Source: Paragonimus skrjabini miyazakii | Lineage: Eukaryota; Platyhelminthes; Trematoda; Plagiorchiida; Troglotrematidae | Assembly: GCA_014338405.1 (NCBI GenBank) | Contig: JTDE01003534.1 | Span: 8,188-72,187 of the forward strand | Length of the DNA stretch: 64,000 bases | Reading direction: 5' to 3' | Shown here: in pieces, positions 33,301 to 45,100 of the stretch | Position numbering within the stretch: position 1 is the first letter of the stretch | How the letters are laid out: each line of letters begins with the position of its first letter | Position numbers and translations under genes: made by a program | Notes under the pieces: generated by a model | What the model was told of the DNA's origin: nothing | Seen by the model: only the letters and a program-made list of their open reading frames with translations | Databases searched by the model: none

Positions 33301-33740
33301 GTTACCATTATCTTGTAGACAGTGCGGGTACTGTTAGTTCCATACATTGATTACCGTCCTGGATTGTAATCTTCGAAAATGTATCAGACATCGACATCTA
33401 ATGAGTCTAACTTTTGTGTTAGAGCAGCCTGTTTTTGAGTGGGATTTTTAAAGGCCCATATGTTCATTCGCACTCTAGGTGTAGGTAATGGACGAGAGGC
33501 CTGTGATTTAATGACGAGAGATCGGGCTTACTGACATAATGCTGCTATGATTGATTATGTTTGTTATAGGACCTACAAATTAATGACCAGAAATGGGTTT
33601 CAGGATGGGTCTGAGAGCCAAATATGATAGGACAATGGGGTAGGTGTCAGCGGTATCATGTTTTCGCCTACCCACCCTACTGTGTGCAGCAAAGGTGGTA
33701 GCCTTGTTCATGCCACTTGACGGCCGATGCATTATGGGGT
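30325..33740 (-). mobile_element. Long degenerate RTE-like LINE, minus strand
   Basis: Read from 33740 downward: an N-terminal region, endonuclease (SAYAPTDCSNVS and GDMNAQVGRLGE, about 33170-32950), linker, RT (AGFRPGRGCVDHIFTLRQIL near 31550; FLDYKGVFDPVDR; VRQICPLSPFLLNF), and the C-terminal LWWLGHVLRMPASRLPHRAL near 30580. Frameshifts and stops are scattered. It ends near 30325, without the 3' UTR. A separate + strand tail is inserted at 32668-32944. Confidence 0.85.
32668..32944 (+). mobile_element. LINE 3' UTR insertion nested in the minus-strand LINE
   Basis: It matches about 19306-19580 almost base for base, from GTGCACTTA just after the RT stop codon through ATTGCTGTCTATGATGATG. It interrupts the endonuclease region of the older copy in opposite orientation. 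The host sequence resumes at once on the other side, with an ATGATGT-like short duplication at the junctions. Confidence 0.85.
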
Positions 33741-35465
33741 TATTTGTGTGAGAATTCATCGTTCTGCGTGGGCTAGGTTACTGTCCGGGCACTCAGACCT
33801 TTACAAGGGAAGAATTAGGATTCTCATCGACTGTTTGTTCCAAAAGCTGGTATCACAAGGTAGTGGGTGGTTGGCAATTTACTAGAGCCGGGAGTTTTTT
33901 TTTGTTGGAAAATGATGCCCCCTTGCAACTCTCAATCTGGATGGCCAGGAGATTGCGCATTATCAGATCTCCTCCTGTTTGCCTGTCTGGTTTGAATGAC
34001 TGTCGGTGTGATCGTCACACCTTCCAGTTCAGCCCGATAGGTCATCAAGATTCGCTAGCTATCATCACTTCAAGATCCACTGTCTCTGTGTCTCGTTAAG
34101 GTAAATACGGCGAACGCTGATGATATTAAACGAAAATTTTAAAGAGGACGCTGTCGGGAAAATATCACCGTGCCTTTTTGTTTCGCAGATTATATTGAGG
34201 AGTTTGTTGATGCTTGTCTAACCGTGACACATTTGGTCTATCAGTGCTTTGAATGTAATGTCCAGAGAGAGGGCTATTCCTGAACTACGTCTGTCTGTTG
34301 TTCGAATGTCCTACCAGGTTCGAGCTGATTCGAGGTCAGTGCTTCAGCAAAGGATGACATGCACCGTGAAGTACCGTCAGAGAGCTCGTGCGGCACTTTA
34401 TAAGAGACGCAGCTGCCAACCTTAAGTCCACGATTTCCATTGATCCCATACTTCATTGTCCGCGACTTTTTATTTGCCGCGAGGACCTCGACTATTTCGC
34501 TGTTTACCCTCACTCGTAAGACCATTCCCAACTTCATAGCCTACGTTCGCGGCATACGGCTAATCGACCTGGACACCGGGAATTGATTAGACATAGGCGA
34601 ATCGGTTAAATCCTGTCACATAAACCTCCACAAAGCTTTCTGCTGAGTGCGTCTCCGTTTCGTTCATGTTTACCTGTACGCGTATAACATCCGAAAACTT
34701 TTAAGGGTGGATAGAATATCTCTGAGTGACCGAACAAGGAGGTCCGGTCAGTTAATGGGGTATCCACACTCTTGCATTTGGGCCATTACTGTCTGTGGTA
34801 TTCATGATTGACCTTACATATTAGCTTAAAGTCCCCTTGCTCTCTGTTTTGTTGACCATATAAAGGTAGTGGGTAATCTTAGCAACAGCCATGCACAGGA
34901 AGACCTCCACCGCTTGGTGGTTCGAAGTGAGCCAAGTGATTTGTGGTGAAATGCAACGGAATGTTACCGGCTTTTACTTGATGACGAGCAGGGTTCAATT
35001 CGGCCTTTGAGTGATCTCAGCGACAATATTTTCATGTGGATGGGTGATGAAACGTTAACTTTGGGGTCGCTGGTTATTCGGACTTTTAGAACAGTGGTAC
35101 ATTGTTATGGTGCTGTAAGAGAGCTTGGAGCTCCATTCTTTGTTTATGGGAGATCCTAACATTTAAGGCCACGGAAACGTTTGTTTTGTTCTGCCAAGCA
35201 ATCGTTAGATTACACCTGGGGTAGTATGTGCAAGTATGGTCTTCTAGTCTAAAAAACAACAGGCAAATGTTAGAGTTGGGGCAGGGGCTGTTAACACGAG
35301 TATTGTGAAGGAATGTTTTCACAGGGAGAATCCACAGCAGCTCAATCTTTTCTTTTGTTAGAAACAGATTGAAAGGGGGTCGCAGTAAATGTTCTAAACT
35401 CTTGGGGAATTTTCAGCTACTGAACGAGAACAGTTGACTTACTTCTAAGAACATACCAACACGAA

Positions 35466-35727
35466 TGGGCACAATCGCGCATATATATATGTAATATATA
35501 TACATATATATATATATGATAATCTAATACCTTACTATATAAATATATGTGTGAAGGAATGTATGCAATTATCATATGTATATANNNNNNNNNNNNNNNN
35601 NNNNNNNNNNNNNNNNNNNNNNNNNNNNNNNNNNNNNNNNNNNNNNNNNNNNNNNNNNNNNNNNNNNNNNNNNNNNNNNNNNNNTACATATATATATATT
35701 ACATATATATATGCACGAATGTGCCCA
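35466..35727. repeat. AT-rich inverted sequence flanking the assembly gap
   Basis: 35466-35505 (TGGGCAC..., then ATATATATATGTAATATATA) is close to the reverse complement of 35688-35727. Between them lie other TA-rich sequence and the 100 Ns. Confidence 0.75.
35585..35684. other. Assembly gap of exactly 100 N
   Basis: A run of 100 N, a conventional placeholder for a gap of unknown size. Frames crossing it have no meaning. Confidence 0.99.
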
Positions 35728-36729
35728 AATAAATTCTCTCCCAACATGGTTTGTAATGCTTGAACTAAATTACTCGCCACTTGTCAGTGTAACCTACACC
35801 AGTGCAGATGATTTTGAATTGACTACAGGCCATCCGGAAGGATACTTCTCCTGAAACAACCATCGGTGTATCAGAAGAATATTTGTTTAAATTCTAGGCT
35901 GATCAAGCAAATCCTAATGTATATGAACAGATGTGAAGTTGTGTGTGTGATCTGTTGCCTGGTTACATGTTTGCTTATATGCATTTGTCGCTGGAAACCA
36001 GGGGTAATCTATGTTCGCGTGTATACACGCATGTATGTGAGACGTGGAACTGTTATTGTTACATGATAGCAAACACTTTACGTTTGTGACGGTAGTATCA
36101 TGTAATTATCCATAAAGTGTTTTACACGTCCTTATATATATGTATGAAACACAAATTTGACTGAACAGATCTGATGCTAGCCACAGATTCTCCTAATTTC
36201 TACTTCTTATTGTTAATCTCGCTCACAGTCATTTTCTCTTCCATTCTGTTTTCACACGTGATTTATCGTCATGCTTAGATATGGTGTTTGTTTCATAACG
36301 TAACCAAAATTCCAGCTACTACCAAGACGTCTTGTGACACACTAATTTTATCCCCTCCCAAAAGGAATATCAAGTCTTGGTTAAGGTATGATGATTATCG
36401 GTGTCGTACTGTTGGGTTAGTGTGGACAACCATTATATGCTTGCTCTTACACTCCAGGTCAGCGGACACGACAGATGAAGCAGTTCTATTCCTTAGCAAT
36501 TTCCTCCATTTGACCCCTGCAATCCAGATATTCTAACTATCTGTTAAAAATGGACTGATATTAAAGAGTATCTCCAAAGTACGTGACAGTACCAAATGAT
36601 ATAAAAATGATGAGCGTTTTGATTGATAGTTGGGCTTGGGTTGCATTTTGATCTGTACTGGATGCAATGTAATTATAGAGTAGTGCACATTTTCTTCTAT
36701 TTGCACCTCAGACCTTGCTACAAAAGGAT

Positions 36730-37020
36730 ATTAGCCATGATGTTCTCGTCTCACATGCTTCGTTGGTTTGATCATATCTTACAAATACCCAGCCACTGCT
36801 TCCACACTGTTATTTGGTGTGTGAACGGTTGGTTAGGCTGGTAACGATATCCTGGATAACTAGTGTATGACGAGCAGCGGGAATGAAAGCACTAACGTGG
36901 AAGTCTGTTTCTGTAGGACGTTTCTGTCCTTTTGATCAGGGTCCGAGGAACAACGAGCAGCATTGGTTAAGGACGCAGTCTGATATGACGAAGAATGGAA
37001 GTCGTGGGGCAGACCTCTTT
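36730..37020 (+). mobile_element. Degenerate LINE C-terminal fragment
   Basis: Across frames it reads HMLRWFDHILQIPSHCFH and then MKALTWKSVSVGRF and EQHWLRTQSDM. These align in order with LRWLGHVLRMPANRLPH, MKSFTKGLGTVGRV and SRWLETLGEM of the intact RT ORF. It has many stops. Confidence 0.6.
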
Positions 37021-37289
37021 ATACTTTAATTTAGTTTTAGTTTTCTCTATACTTTAATTTAGTTTTCTCTTCTTTTCTCTTTTATGTTAAAAATCACGCG
37101 TTTTTCCTATTTGCTTGTCAATTTCTGTTGCCAACTGTGTTACGCATACGTTTGTTTATAAGAATGTGAAAATGATGTGTCCGGACAGAGCTAACTTCGA
37201 ATACCTCCTGATTGTAACGTTGACTTGATAGACCTAACGCGAGGTTTCCGATTCAAAAAGGTTTACCTGCGAGGCAACTGGATATGGGG

Positions 37290-37515
37290 TTCCTATAATA
37301 CTTCTTAATGTTGACTATCAAATCGACACTCCACAACCAGTTTCATCCTTGTTGAGGGTAGTTTGGACGGTTGAACAATCCTCGCGTTACGAACCGGAAC
37401 ATTTATTCGTTTGGCTATGAGCTCCTGATGGGGGAATTTATATGTAATTGGGTTGTAACTCGTTTTACATCTCATTAGGTCGGATGGGCACAGTCCACTC
37501 CTGTGGCCGTACCCA
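37290..37515 (+). repeat. Diverged dispersed repeat, copy 2
   Basis: Partner of 27890-28150 in the same orientation; shares GATGGGCACAGTCCA and several upstream blocks. Confidence 0.5.
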
Positions 37516-38970
37516 GTTCAAACTAACAATCCACACTGATGGGAAGTAAAAGGTATAGGAATTCTACAAACAGCCAGTGCTTCACAAGCCTAACTCATGT
37601 AGCGGTGATGGGTTATCCTGGTCTATGATTGCAGGGAATAAGATATTGCTATCTGGCTCCGGTTACTGTTACGCCCAATATATGCATTCAAAACCATATT
37701 AAGGCTTGGAAAATACCGGACGTCTTTCGATCGTATTGGCCAATTTGCTGACGATCACGGCTAACTGATGAACAGTCGTTTAAGGATATTTTTCTAACCC
37801 ACCTTTTTCGTATGCTACTGCTACAAAAATAGTTATACTGTATATTCATACGATAGTACCCTGCTATCTAGACACTTTTATGCAATCAGTACTTTGATAT
37901 ACACTCCTGTGTGTTAATTGACACATAAGGCAGCAACTGGGATATAAATCGTAACATACATCTGTTGTTTGTTTCTCACATAATAAGAAACCTATGAAAG
38001 CTAAGGATAGACCGATTCTTGGATGTAATGGTGCTTCGAAATGCCTCTCTCCGAATGAACCGTTCATTACGTTCACCTTTATCAATTGGGGCACCTAGAA
38101 CTACCACACGACCTGTGATTTTTATATACGTGGTCTTATTTTGAAAGTAATTCGATTCAGGTATGCAGTGAATACAATATTACAAACATATTGCTTGAGG
38201 GAGTTCATCCCGAATAGCTACTTCGTGGATCCCATATAAATTGGCAATCGTCTATCTCTGCTCAACCGCTCGTTGTTTACAGAGTCATTCAACTTTGCTT
38301 ATTTTGTAAATGACACTCATGAAGAGTCATTCTGCAGCCTATGGAAGTGTTAATCCACATGTGGGAAACCATTCTGGTTTCTTAAAACAAAAATAACTTA
38401 TTATTAATGTGCTAACGGATACCTCCGATGCCAAAAATGAGCGACAGCGAGTTTGTATTACTGTCACTTGTTTCCTTCTTTTTGATTTCTTTACAGTTGT
38501 TGACTTGCTCTGCTATTCGAAATTTTTCCCGTATATGATAACGTTTATCGTTTGAATAACCGACCGTGGGCGAAAATAATGATATTACAATATATTAGTT
38601 ATTGTGGTTGTCGTTACTCGCATCGAAATTCCTCATTGTTGTACAAAACGGGATGTTATAGCCCATATTGTCATCGTCCGTTCAGAAAGTCTTACTTTGT
38701 CGTTATGTGACATCAGCAGTTTGTTGTTACCCGTTACATATCATTGACTGCGACTTATTAATTGATACTGTCAAATGAAAAGCGTGACGAGGTTCACTGG
38801 GTGAGATGGGGGTAAACTTTGGGAGGTTTTTGAAATTGGCTGTGCTTCCCCGTGGTTTTTTATTGCCCTCTTGGAGGTTTCACTTTTTGCTCCCTCGTCT
38901 AACTTTATTGTTTATCGATATCCTTGTGATAAAATTGACAAAAACTTCAGTTAATGTATGTAACACCTCC

Positions 38971-39034
38971 TTGTGACAGTTAAGCGTCCATGCGAACCAC
39001 TGATATATTGCTGTCTGTGATGGTGATGATGATG
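38971..39034 (+). mobile_element. LINE 3' tail just upstream of the first spastin-like exon
   Basis: The last ~64 bases match the LINE 3' end (GTGACAGTTAAGC, then CGAACCACTGATATATTGCTG, then TGATGATGATG, allowing mismatches). The tail ends 16 bases before the AG at 39051-39052 that precedes the spastin-like ATG. Confidence 0.75.
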
Positions 39035-39054
39035 TAACATCTTATCTTACAGAA

Positions 39055-39121
39055 ATGCCCAGTGATGATTATTCGGTAGCGAAGCATCTCTTATCATCTG
39101 CAATTACGGCCGAGGATCGAA
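39055..39121 (+). CDS. SPAST: Spastin-like exon 1 visible, MIT start
   Basis: ATG 39055 lies two bases after a TTACAG acceptor. It encodes MPSDDYSVAKHLLSSAITAE, the first MIT helix, and ends in phase 1 at GTGAGT. The acceptor implies an upstream exon, a spliced 5' UTR, or a spliced-leader site. The next intron is 35 bases. Confidence 0.75.
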
Positions 39122-42100
39122 GTGAGTTTTAAACTAACATGGCACTATGATCCCAGGAGAATTCGGTGAGGCACGCAGATGTTATACGGATGCAGTGACA
39201 CGCTTTCGTAAAGTGCTTCAAACATCGTCTGATACAAGTGAGTGGATAGCACATCAAAACATACAACCCACTGTAGCTGTTTTAACAAGATCTCGGGAGT
39301 TTTGCCAAAATGCTGTGGAGAGAATAAAATATATTGGTATGTCAAATAAAGTCTTTGATTACATGTTTGATTATTTGAGTTGACAGTGTCTTGAATAGAA
39401 TGTTGTTAATCATCCGAAATAAGCCATCATCTCCGTTTTTTTCATGTTGCATTGATTTGAGCGGGTGATTCGATGTATTCATCGTTGTATTTTTTTACTC
39501 GTGGAATATGCTCTCCGAGATCAAATTTACACGATTTATGTTCATGAGAGGTTCTGACACCTTGTATCTCTGCATCGTGAATTCCAGTCCAGACCAAATG
39601 AAATTTTCAACTGCATGTTTGGGTAGCTTAACCATTTCTAGTTCATTCGGAACGCAATCAGTCACAACATGTTTAACACATATGATGTTTATATTTTTTC
39701 ACATTTGTCCTCTTAAATTTTGTACGTTACTGTATACATTGGGTATTACGAACTCCCCTACATGTATGACAAATTGTTAATATATGGATATGTGTACGCT
39801 GTCAATAAAGTGAACTAGAGAGAGATTGCTACTAATGAATTATGTTCATACATTGTTGTGTGCAGTTGAATTCCGTTGATAACAGTTCCTTGTGAATAAA
39901 TGTGATCATTAATACATGGCGTTCATTCCCAACGAATAATGCATACGAATGAAATTCTAAGACTGCCTTTATAGTGGGGCGTCGTATAAGCAATGCCATT
40001 TTTCTCCTTCACGTTTTAACAGTGAACCCATCTAACATACTGGTTACCATATTAGTTTTGCTGCTTAGGCTTCTGTGTCGAGCACATTCTGGAAATGCTT
40101 ATACGTCACCTTTCAGGTTCTTCACGCTATCTGGGTTACTTTGGGAGTGACAGCGTGAAGTGTTTGCGGCCCTAAGATTTTGATATCAAGCATCGATTTC
40201 CTTGGGGTTCAGTGGCTATCTCTTTGATGCTCGGTGCCCGATATCCATCTGTAGTTGAGCACATTGTGAGGAATGACACGTGATCGATGACGTTTTTTTA
40301 TTGAAATCTTGTTTTGATTTTAGCCACATGAACGATTTTCCTACGCTATTTCTTAATGCTTGTGGTGTCTAAGCCTACGGATATAGGTATTCATTTTTTG
40401 AATAAGTCCTTCAATCTAAAAGTGGATGGTAACTTTTTTTATCCTCGTCATTTTATGCACTCACATGGACTTAGGGTTTAAATGTGCATTTGTGTAGTTT
40501 GGTAAAACTGTTTAGTTGAAAAACACCTCTTTTGTGTTCAGCTTATGCACATCACGGTATCTGGTGTCATGTGACAGTGGGTCACAAACAGGCAGAAAAC
40601 TTCCAAGTTGTCTAGATCTAGTCAGATGCGTTCGAGATAATTTGAGTTTACACTCAACTCTGTTAGACGGATAGATTGGGAATGAGTTTCGCAGTTGAGA
40701 GTACTTTTTTTCCAAAACCATGCTATTTTCTGATTATAGCAATGAGAGAGTCTACTCGATTATCCTTCATCAAATGAATTAAGCGAACCGAGAAGACTTC
40801 TACATGGAAGGTTGTTTTGTAGAGTAAGTCGTAAGCGAAGCTCGTGATACCTTACAACGTCAATGCAGTATATCTGAAACTTGCGATCACAATCAAAATT
40901 GTCAGTCAACGGTACGTGGACATGTCGGAGCAACAGTATAAACTTCGAGCACTAACGCAAATCTGAAAACGCGTGTGGTGGGAATATAAACATTTTCCCG
41001 CGCTACAGTGGGCACACTACCGACGTCAATATTCACCCAACATCTAACGAGGAGCACCATTACATAAATCCCGTCTTTGCGTTTGACTATTTTTACAACT
41101 GGTGAGCTCCGGTAGCCATTCTGTGGTTAGAAAGTCGCTCTGAGACTAAGTTGTTGTGTTCCTTGTAGTTTGGTAATTTAACCTTACCGTCATAACGGCG
41201 ATCATGACACTTAACTGCTATATGCAGTGGTTGTTGAAGTCGTTGAATAACTTCAACGGTGACAAATTCATGCCGGTCAACAAGGTCAAATATGGCTACC
41301 AATTAGTTAACGACAAGACGATCAGACGGCGATGTGCGTCTATTGATGTGGTCGAACACAACAAAGTGTACTATGCAACCATGAGAAACAGTTAAGAAAC
41401 CGTGTAGTATTATTGGATGAAAAATCCCCCTCACGAATGGAAGACGGTCAGTACGTTGTCTGATTAGATGAACCAAACAGTTGGCCATTGAAAGTAGGTA
41501 TGCTGTATGATGAATAACTGTGAAGGTTCTTTGTAGAACACTAGTGATTTCCATCGGAATAAACTTCTATTGAAGCTCAGTTCTTGTGTTGGTTTTGCAA
41601 TAGCGCTACACAACACTATATCCATTAAAAGCCTTAGTTTAAAAATACTCATAAGAGAAGGGAATGTACTTAACCGACAAATTATCTATAACTAAATTCA
41701 AATGGCTAACATCAGGTTACCTGCTCTCTCCTCCTCTTCTTCATCATCGTCAAAGATAGTAGTACTTCAATCGTTTGCACTAGTGGTTAACTGTCACGCA
41801 ACCACGAAAAAAGGTACAAACGTAAGACAGGGAGAAAAAAAGCAAAGGAAGGTGATCTAACCACTAAAACCAACCATATCTGTATGTAAACATTCATTGT
41901 CGAGGTACTTACACCTCGCAAACAAATGACCGAACTGTAGATGGATGTTAGGCTTCACGGCAAAACAGTTTACCCACGGTTTTCACCGTCCCGTCATTAA
42001 TTATATGTACTTCACAGACAATTCGACCAAATAATGACAACGTTCATGCCGGTGAATCCGATTACTCGCATCTCACCTAACGTCTCCAGTCACTAGTTCT

Positions 42101-45100
42101 GGGAATCGTGAATTCCGCTCCCCGGGGACGAACCCACCTGCGTTGGTGAACCCGTTGATGTGCCGCCCCATTTTCATGTTCATCTTCTGTTCATCTTGCA
42201 TCTTAATCCAGTCGGTCACGGCATCTGCAAAGTGCTCGGTGTAGCAAATTATTGACTGACATATGAAACGGGGCCTAACAATCTATGTCCGCGCCCATTT
42301 TAATTTCGAACCAAGAAGCTTGATACTCACCACCAAGTGTTCACTTCCTCACCTCATGGCTACTTTTCCGTTGGTGGCACCTGATGCGAGTGATCGACCG
42401 CACTAGCTGGTCAACTAGTTGAAAACGGTCTACTCCTTCAACTCTGAGAGGTCAGTTTTCGCAGCCGTAACGCATCATAGCCCTCACAGTCATGCTATGT
42501 GCACAATTTTTAAGCTTTTAAGATATATCCTAGATGAGCTATTACTGCTCTAATTTCGGGGATATGAGCACCTTGCAAATAAATACTTGGATTGTAAGAT
42601 GGCACTTTAAAAACATCATCCGCTGTCCTGCTTTACTAATTCTTAGGTAGATGACTCAGTCAACTTATGACAACGCTCGCATCAATGAACCCGAGTAGGC
42701 ACGATCTCCGTTGGCGTCCCTCATCGGCTGCTAGGTGGATCATGAGTTTCCCAGTCCGGCCGTCAACCAGGATTGACAGTTACTACCCCCACCCCCCGTT
42801 GTCTGATTTTATTCTTTTTGATTAAGTCGTCGGTTGATCGTCTTACAGCTTACGTCAGTGCGTTTGATAGGGATTACGCGTTATGAGTTTAAAATGTAAT
42901 CCAGTCGTCTGAACAAGCGAATAAGCTGGTCTGAATGTATGAGTTATTCTGGTTTCCACTGCCTAAAACTCCGCTCCCTAAACTCAAATATGTTTACTCT
43001 CCGATGGTGCCGGATGTTTGTGATTGACATTAAGTATCAGCGTTTTCAATATCTGTAACCTTGGTGGACATAGTTTGCAACCGTTGAGTAACACTGGCCC
43101 AGCTGTGGTCTCTCAAGAGCAATTTTTGTGCCTAAGAGTTATCTCAAAGCCATGGTCCTGGAACTATGCTTTGTGCCACTTTTTGGCATATATTAATCAT
43201 AGTTACCTGGTAAGTGACAGTCATATCTCTCTACTCATCGTAGTTCTACCCCCTGATCTATCCTGTCAGCTGTATAGTCTCTTGTTTTGTGCTACATACT
43301 TTCTGTTGTCCAGAAGAGTCCGTCGGACCATAAACTATGCATGGTAATTCATCTGATCTCTCTCTCTCTGTTCATTATGTCAAAATACATGACAGGGCGA
43401 TTGTTTTTTTTTACAGAATCACTGGAAGCCGATAGTTGCGTTCGATTCGGTCATCTCTCTTAGGACTGATGGCGCCGGCTAATATTGAGTATATTTAAAA
43501 TATCGATGAATTACACAGCACTTTATTATCAATTGCCACGTTTATTCTATCCTTTGTAGTACTCTTCCTTCTTGCTTCAGATGAAAAACATAAACAGAAT
43601 TCTGTCATGATGAAGCCTTCTTCTTCTGTCACAAAGCATCGTCGAAACGACCGAGTTCTTCCTGATAAGGTGGTTACTTTCATAACTATTGTAGAAGGAC
43701 GTTTGTCTATTTCAGGAAACGCTCAAGAAAGAATTGAAGAATGTTAACGATGCTGCAGTCGACCGAATTTTGAAAGAGGTGTTAGAAGATTGTTCTTCAC
43801 TTACGTTAGATGATGTGGGTATGTGATACACCTGTACATATATGTCCTTTTGACGCGTGGGGTAGTCCCATCGCTTTTGTTGATTGGTTATTTTTTTCTT
43901 GTCGGCTGCACCGGTACTTTTGACTAGGCGGACGTGTATGGGTCCCGAGTCTTTCCATTTTGTTCTCTTTTTGACGTTTGCCTGACATTTTTGTATTCAA
44001 CTTTGGTCAAAACAGTCGACGAGGCGGTGTGAACCGCCCAGCCTACACGGATCATTCTTGTGTAAAAGTTATTGCTAGCTCTCGGACTTACTGTAATCTT
44101 AAACACATGCACGGTCGGAATGTCCACTTAAACGGAGCCAACGATGAAATTGGTCGTCGTTCGGTATTATTTGCCACCTTTGCTTGACCTCTAATAAATA
44201 TGAATCATTCGGCCAGTCACTCACTTAATCGAGTGCATGACCTTAATTGGTTCGTCCTATTCAGCACATTTGTATGGAGCTCGATATGTTGACTGACAGA
44301 GACGCTCACTGAACTTCCGAAATGAATCATCCAATGATAGCGTGAGCCTTTCAAAATGAAGTGGTGACGTTGATTCCGTCCGTGTATAGCTAGCAATCCG
44401 GTCAACTGGAAGGTGTAACATTCTTGATCTTATCCTTAATCGTTCATGTGGTAAACGCGCGCAGTTTTTTAACAGTATGCAGCTAAGAATCGGTACGGTG
44501 GTCTTTACCAAATATGAGTCGACTCGGTTTTGTTATGTACGAAAACAAACCGCTGTTCTTCTGCTTACTGCTCTCTACGACCATGCAACTTCGAGATGTG
44601 ATGTTTACTCAGACGACATTGTAAGGGATGTGTACTCCAGCGTGACAGTGATCTAGTGAAAAACTCTTGCGCGGCTGTTCATTATGGTATTGAGGAACGT
44701 AGTCTGTACTGGATGGGTCACGTGCATTATGTGCCGGTGAAGTGTTTACCTCATTTAGCCGGACGATGGCTTGATCAAATGTTTACACAACTCTGATCAT
44801 TTGATTGAGTAAAGCTGGCGGGTGCTTTTTACCAGGTTGAGGACTACTACTTATAGCTATATATAGCTATATATATATATATAGCTATATATAGCTATGT
44901 GTGACAGTATGTAGTGTGTGCGTTCGTTGAATTGCCCACTCACAAAGGTAATTTGTAGGCGATCAACACAGAGGAACGTTCGTTCCAGGCCGTTCCCAAG
45001 TCACAGAATCGTAACCAATGTCAAACGCATTCCAAATAATTGTTGAAGGTTTATACGTTTTTTGCGATTCTTTTCGGTTCTTCTCCATTTCGTTCTTTGT

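Larger units (their letters stand above)
26738..39050. other. Intergenic, repeat-rich region between the two genes
   Basis: No host gene is recognised. Identified pieces are a diverged repeat (27890-28150, related to 37290-37515), a CR1/jockey-like RT fragment (29990-30240), a long minus-strand LINE (30325-33740) with a nested tail, an assembly gap (35585-35684) in inverted flanks, and LINE 3' fragments (36730-37020, 38971-39034). Open frames of 60-110 aa in 27.5-29.0 kb and near 34.3-34.5 kb show no family motif I know. Confidence 0.6.

Noticed and set aside
35416..35854. Open frames crossing the N run
   Set aside because: They consist of unknown residues across a 100-N placeholder and TA repeats.
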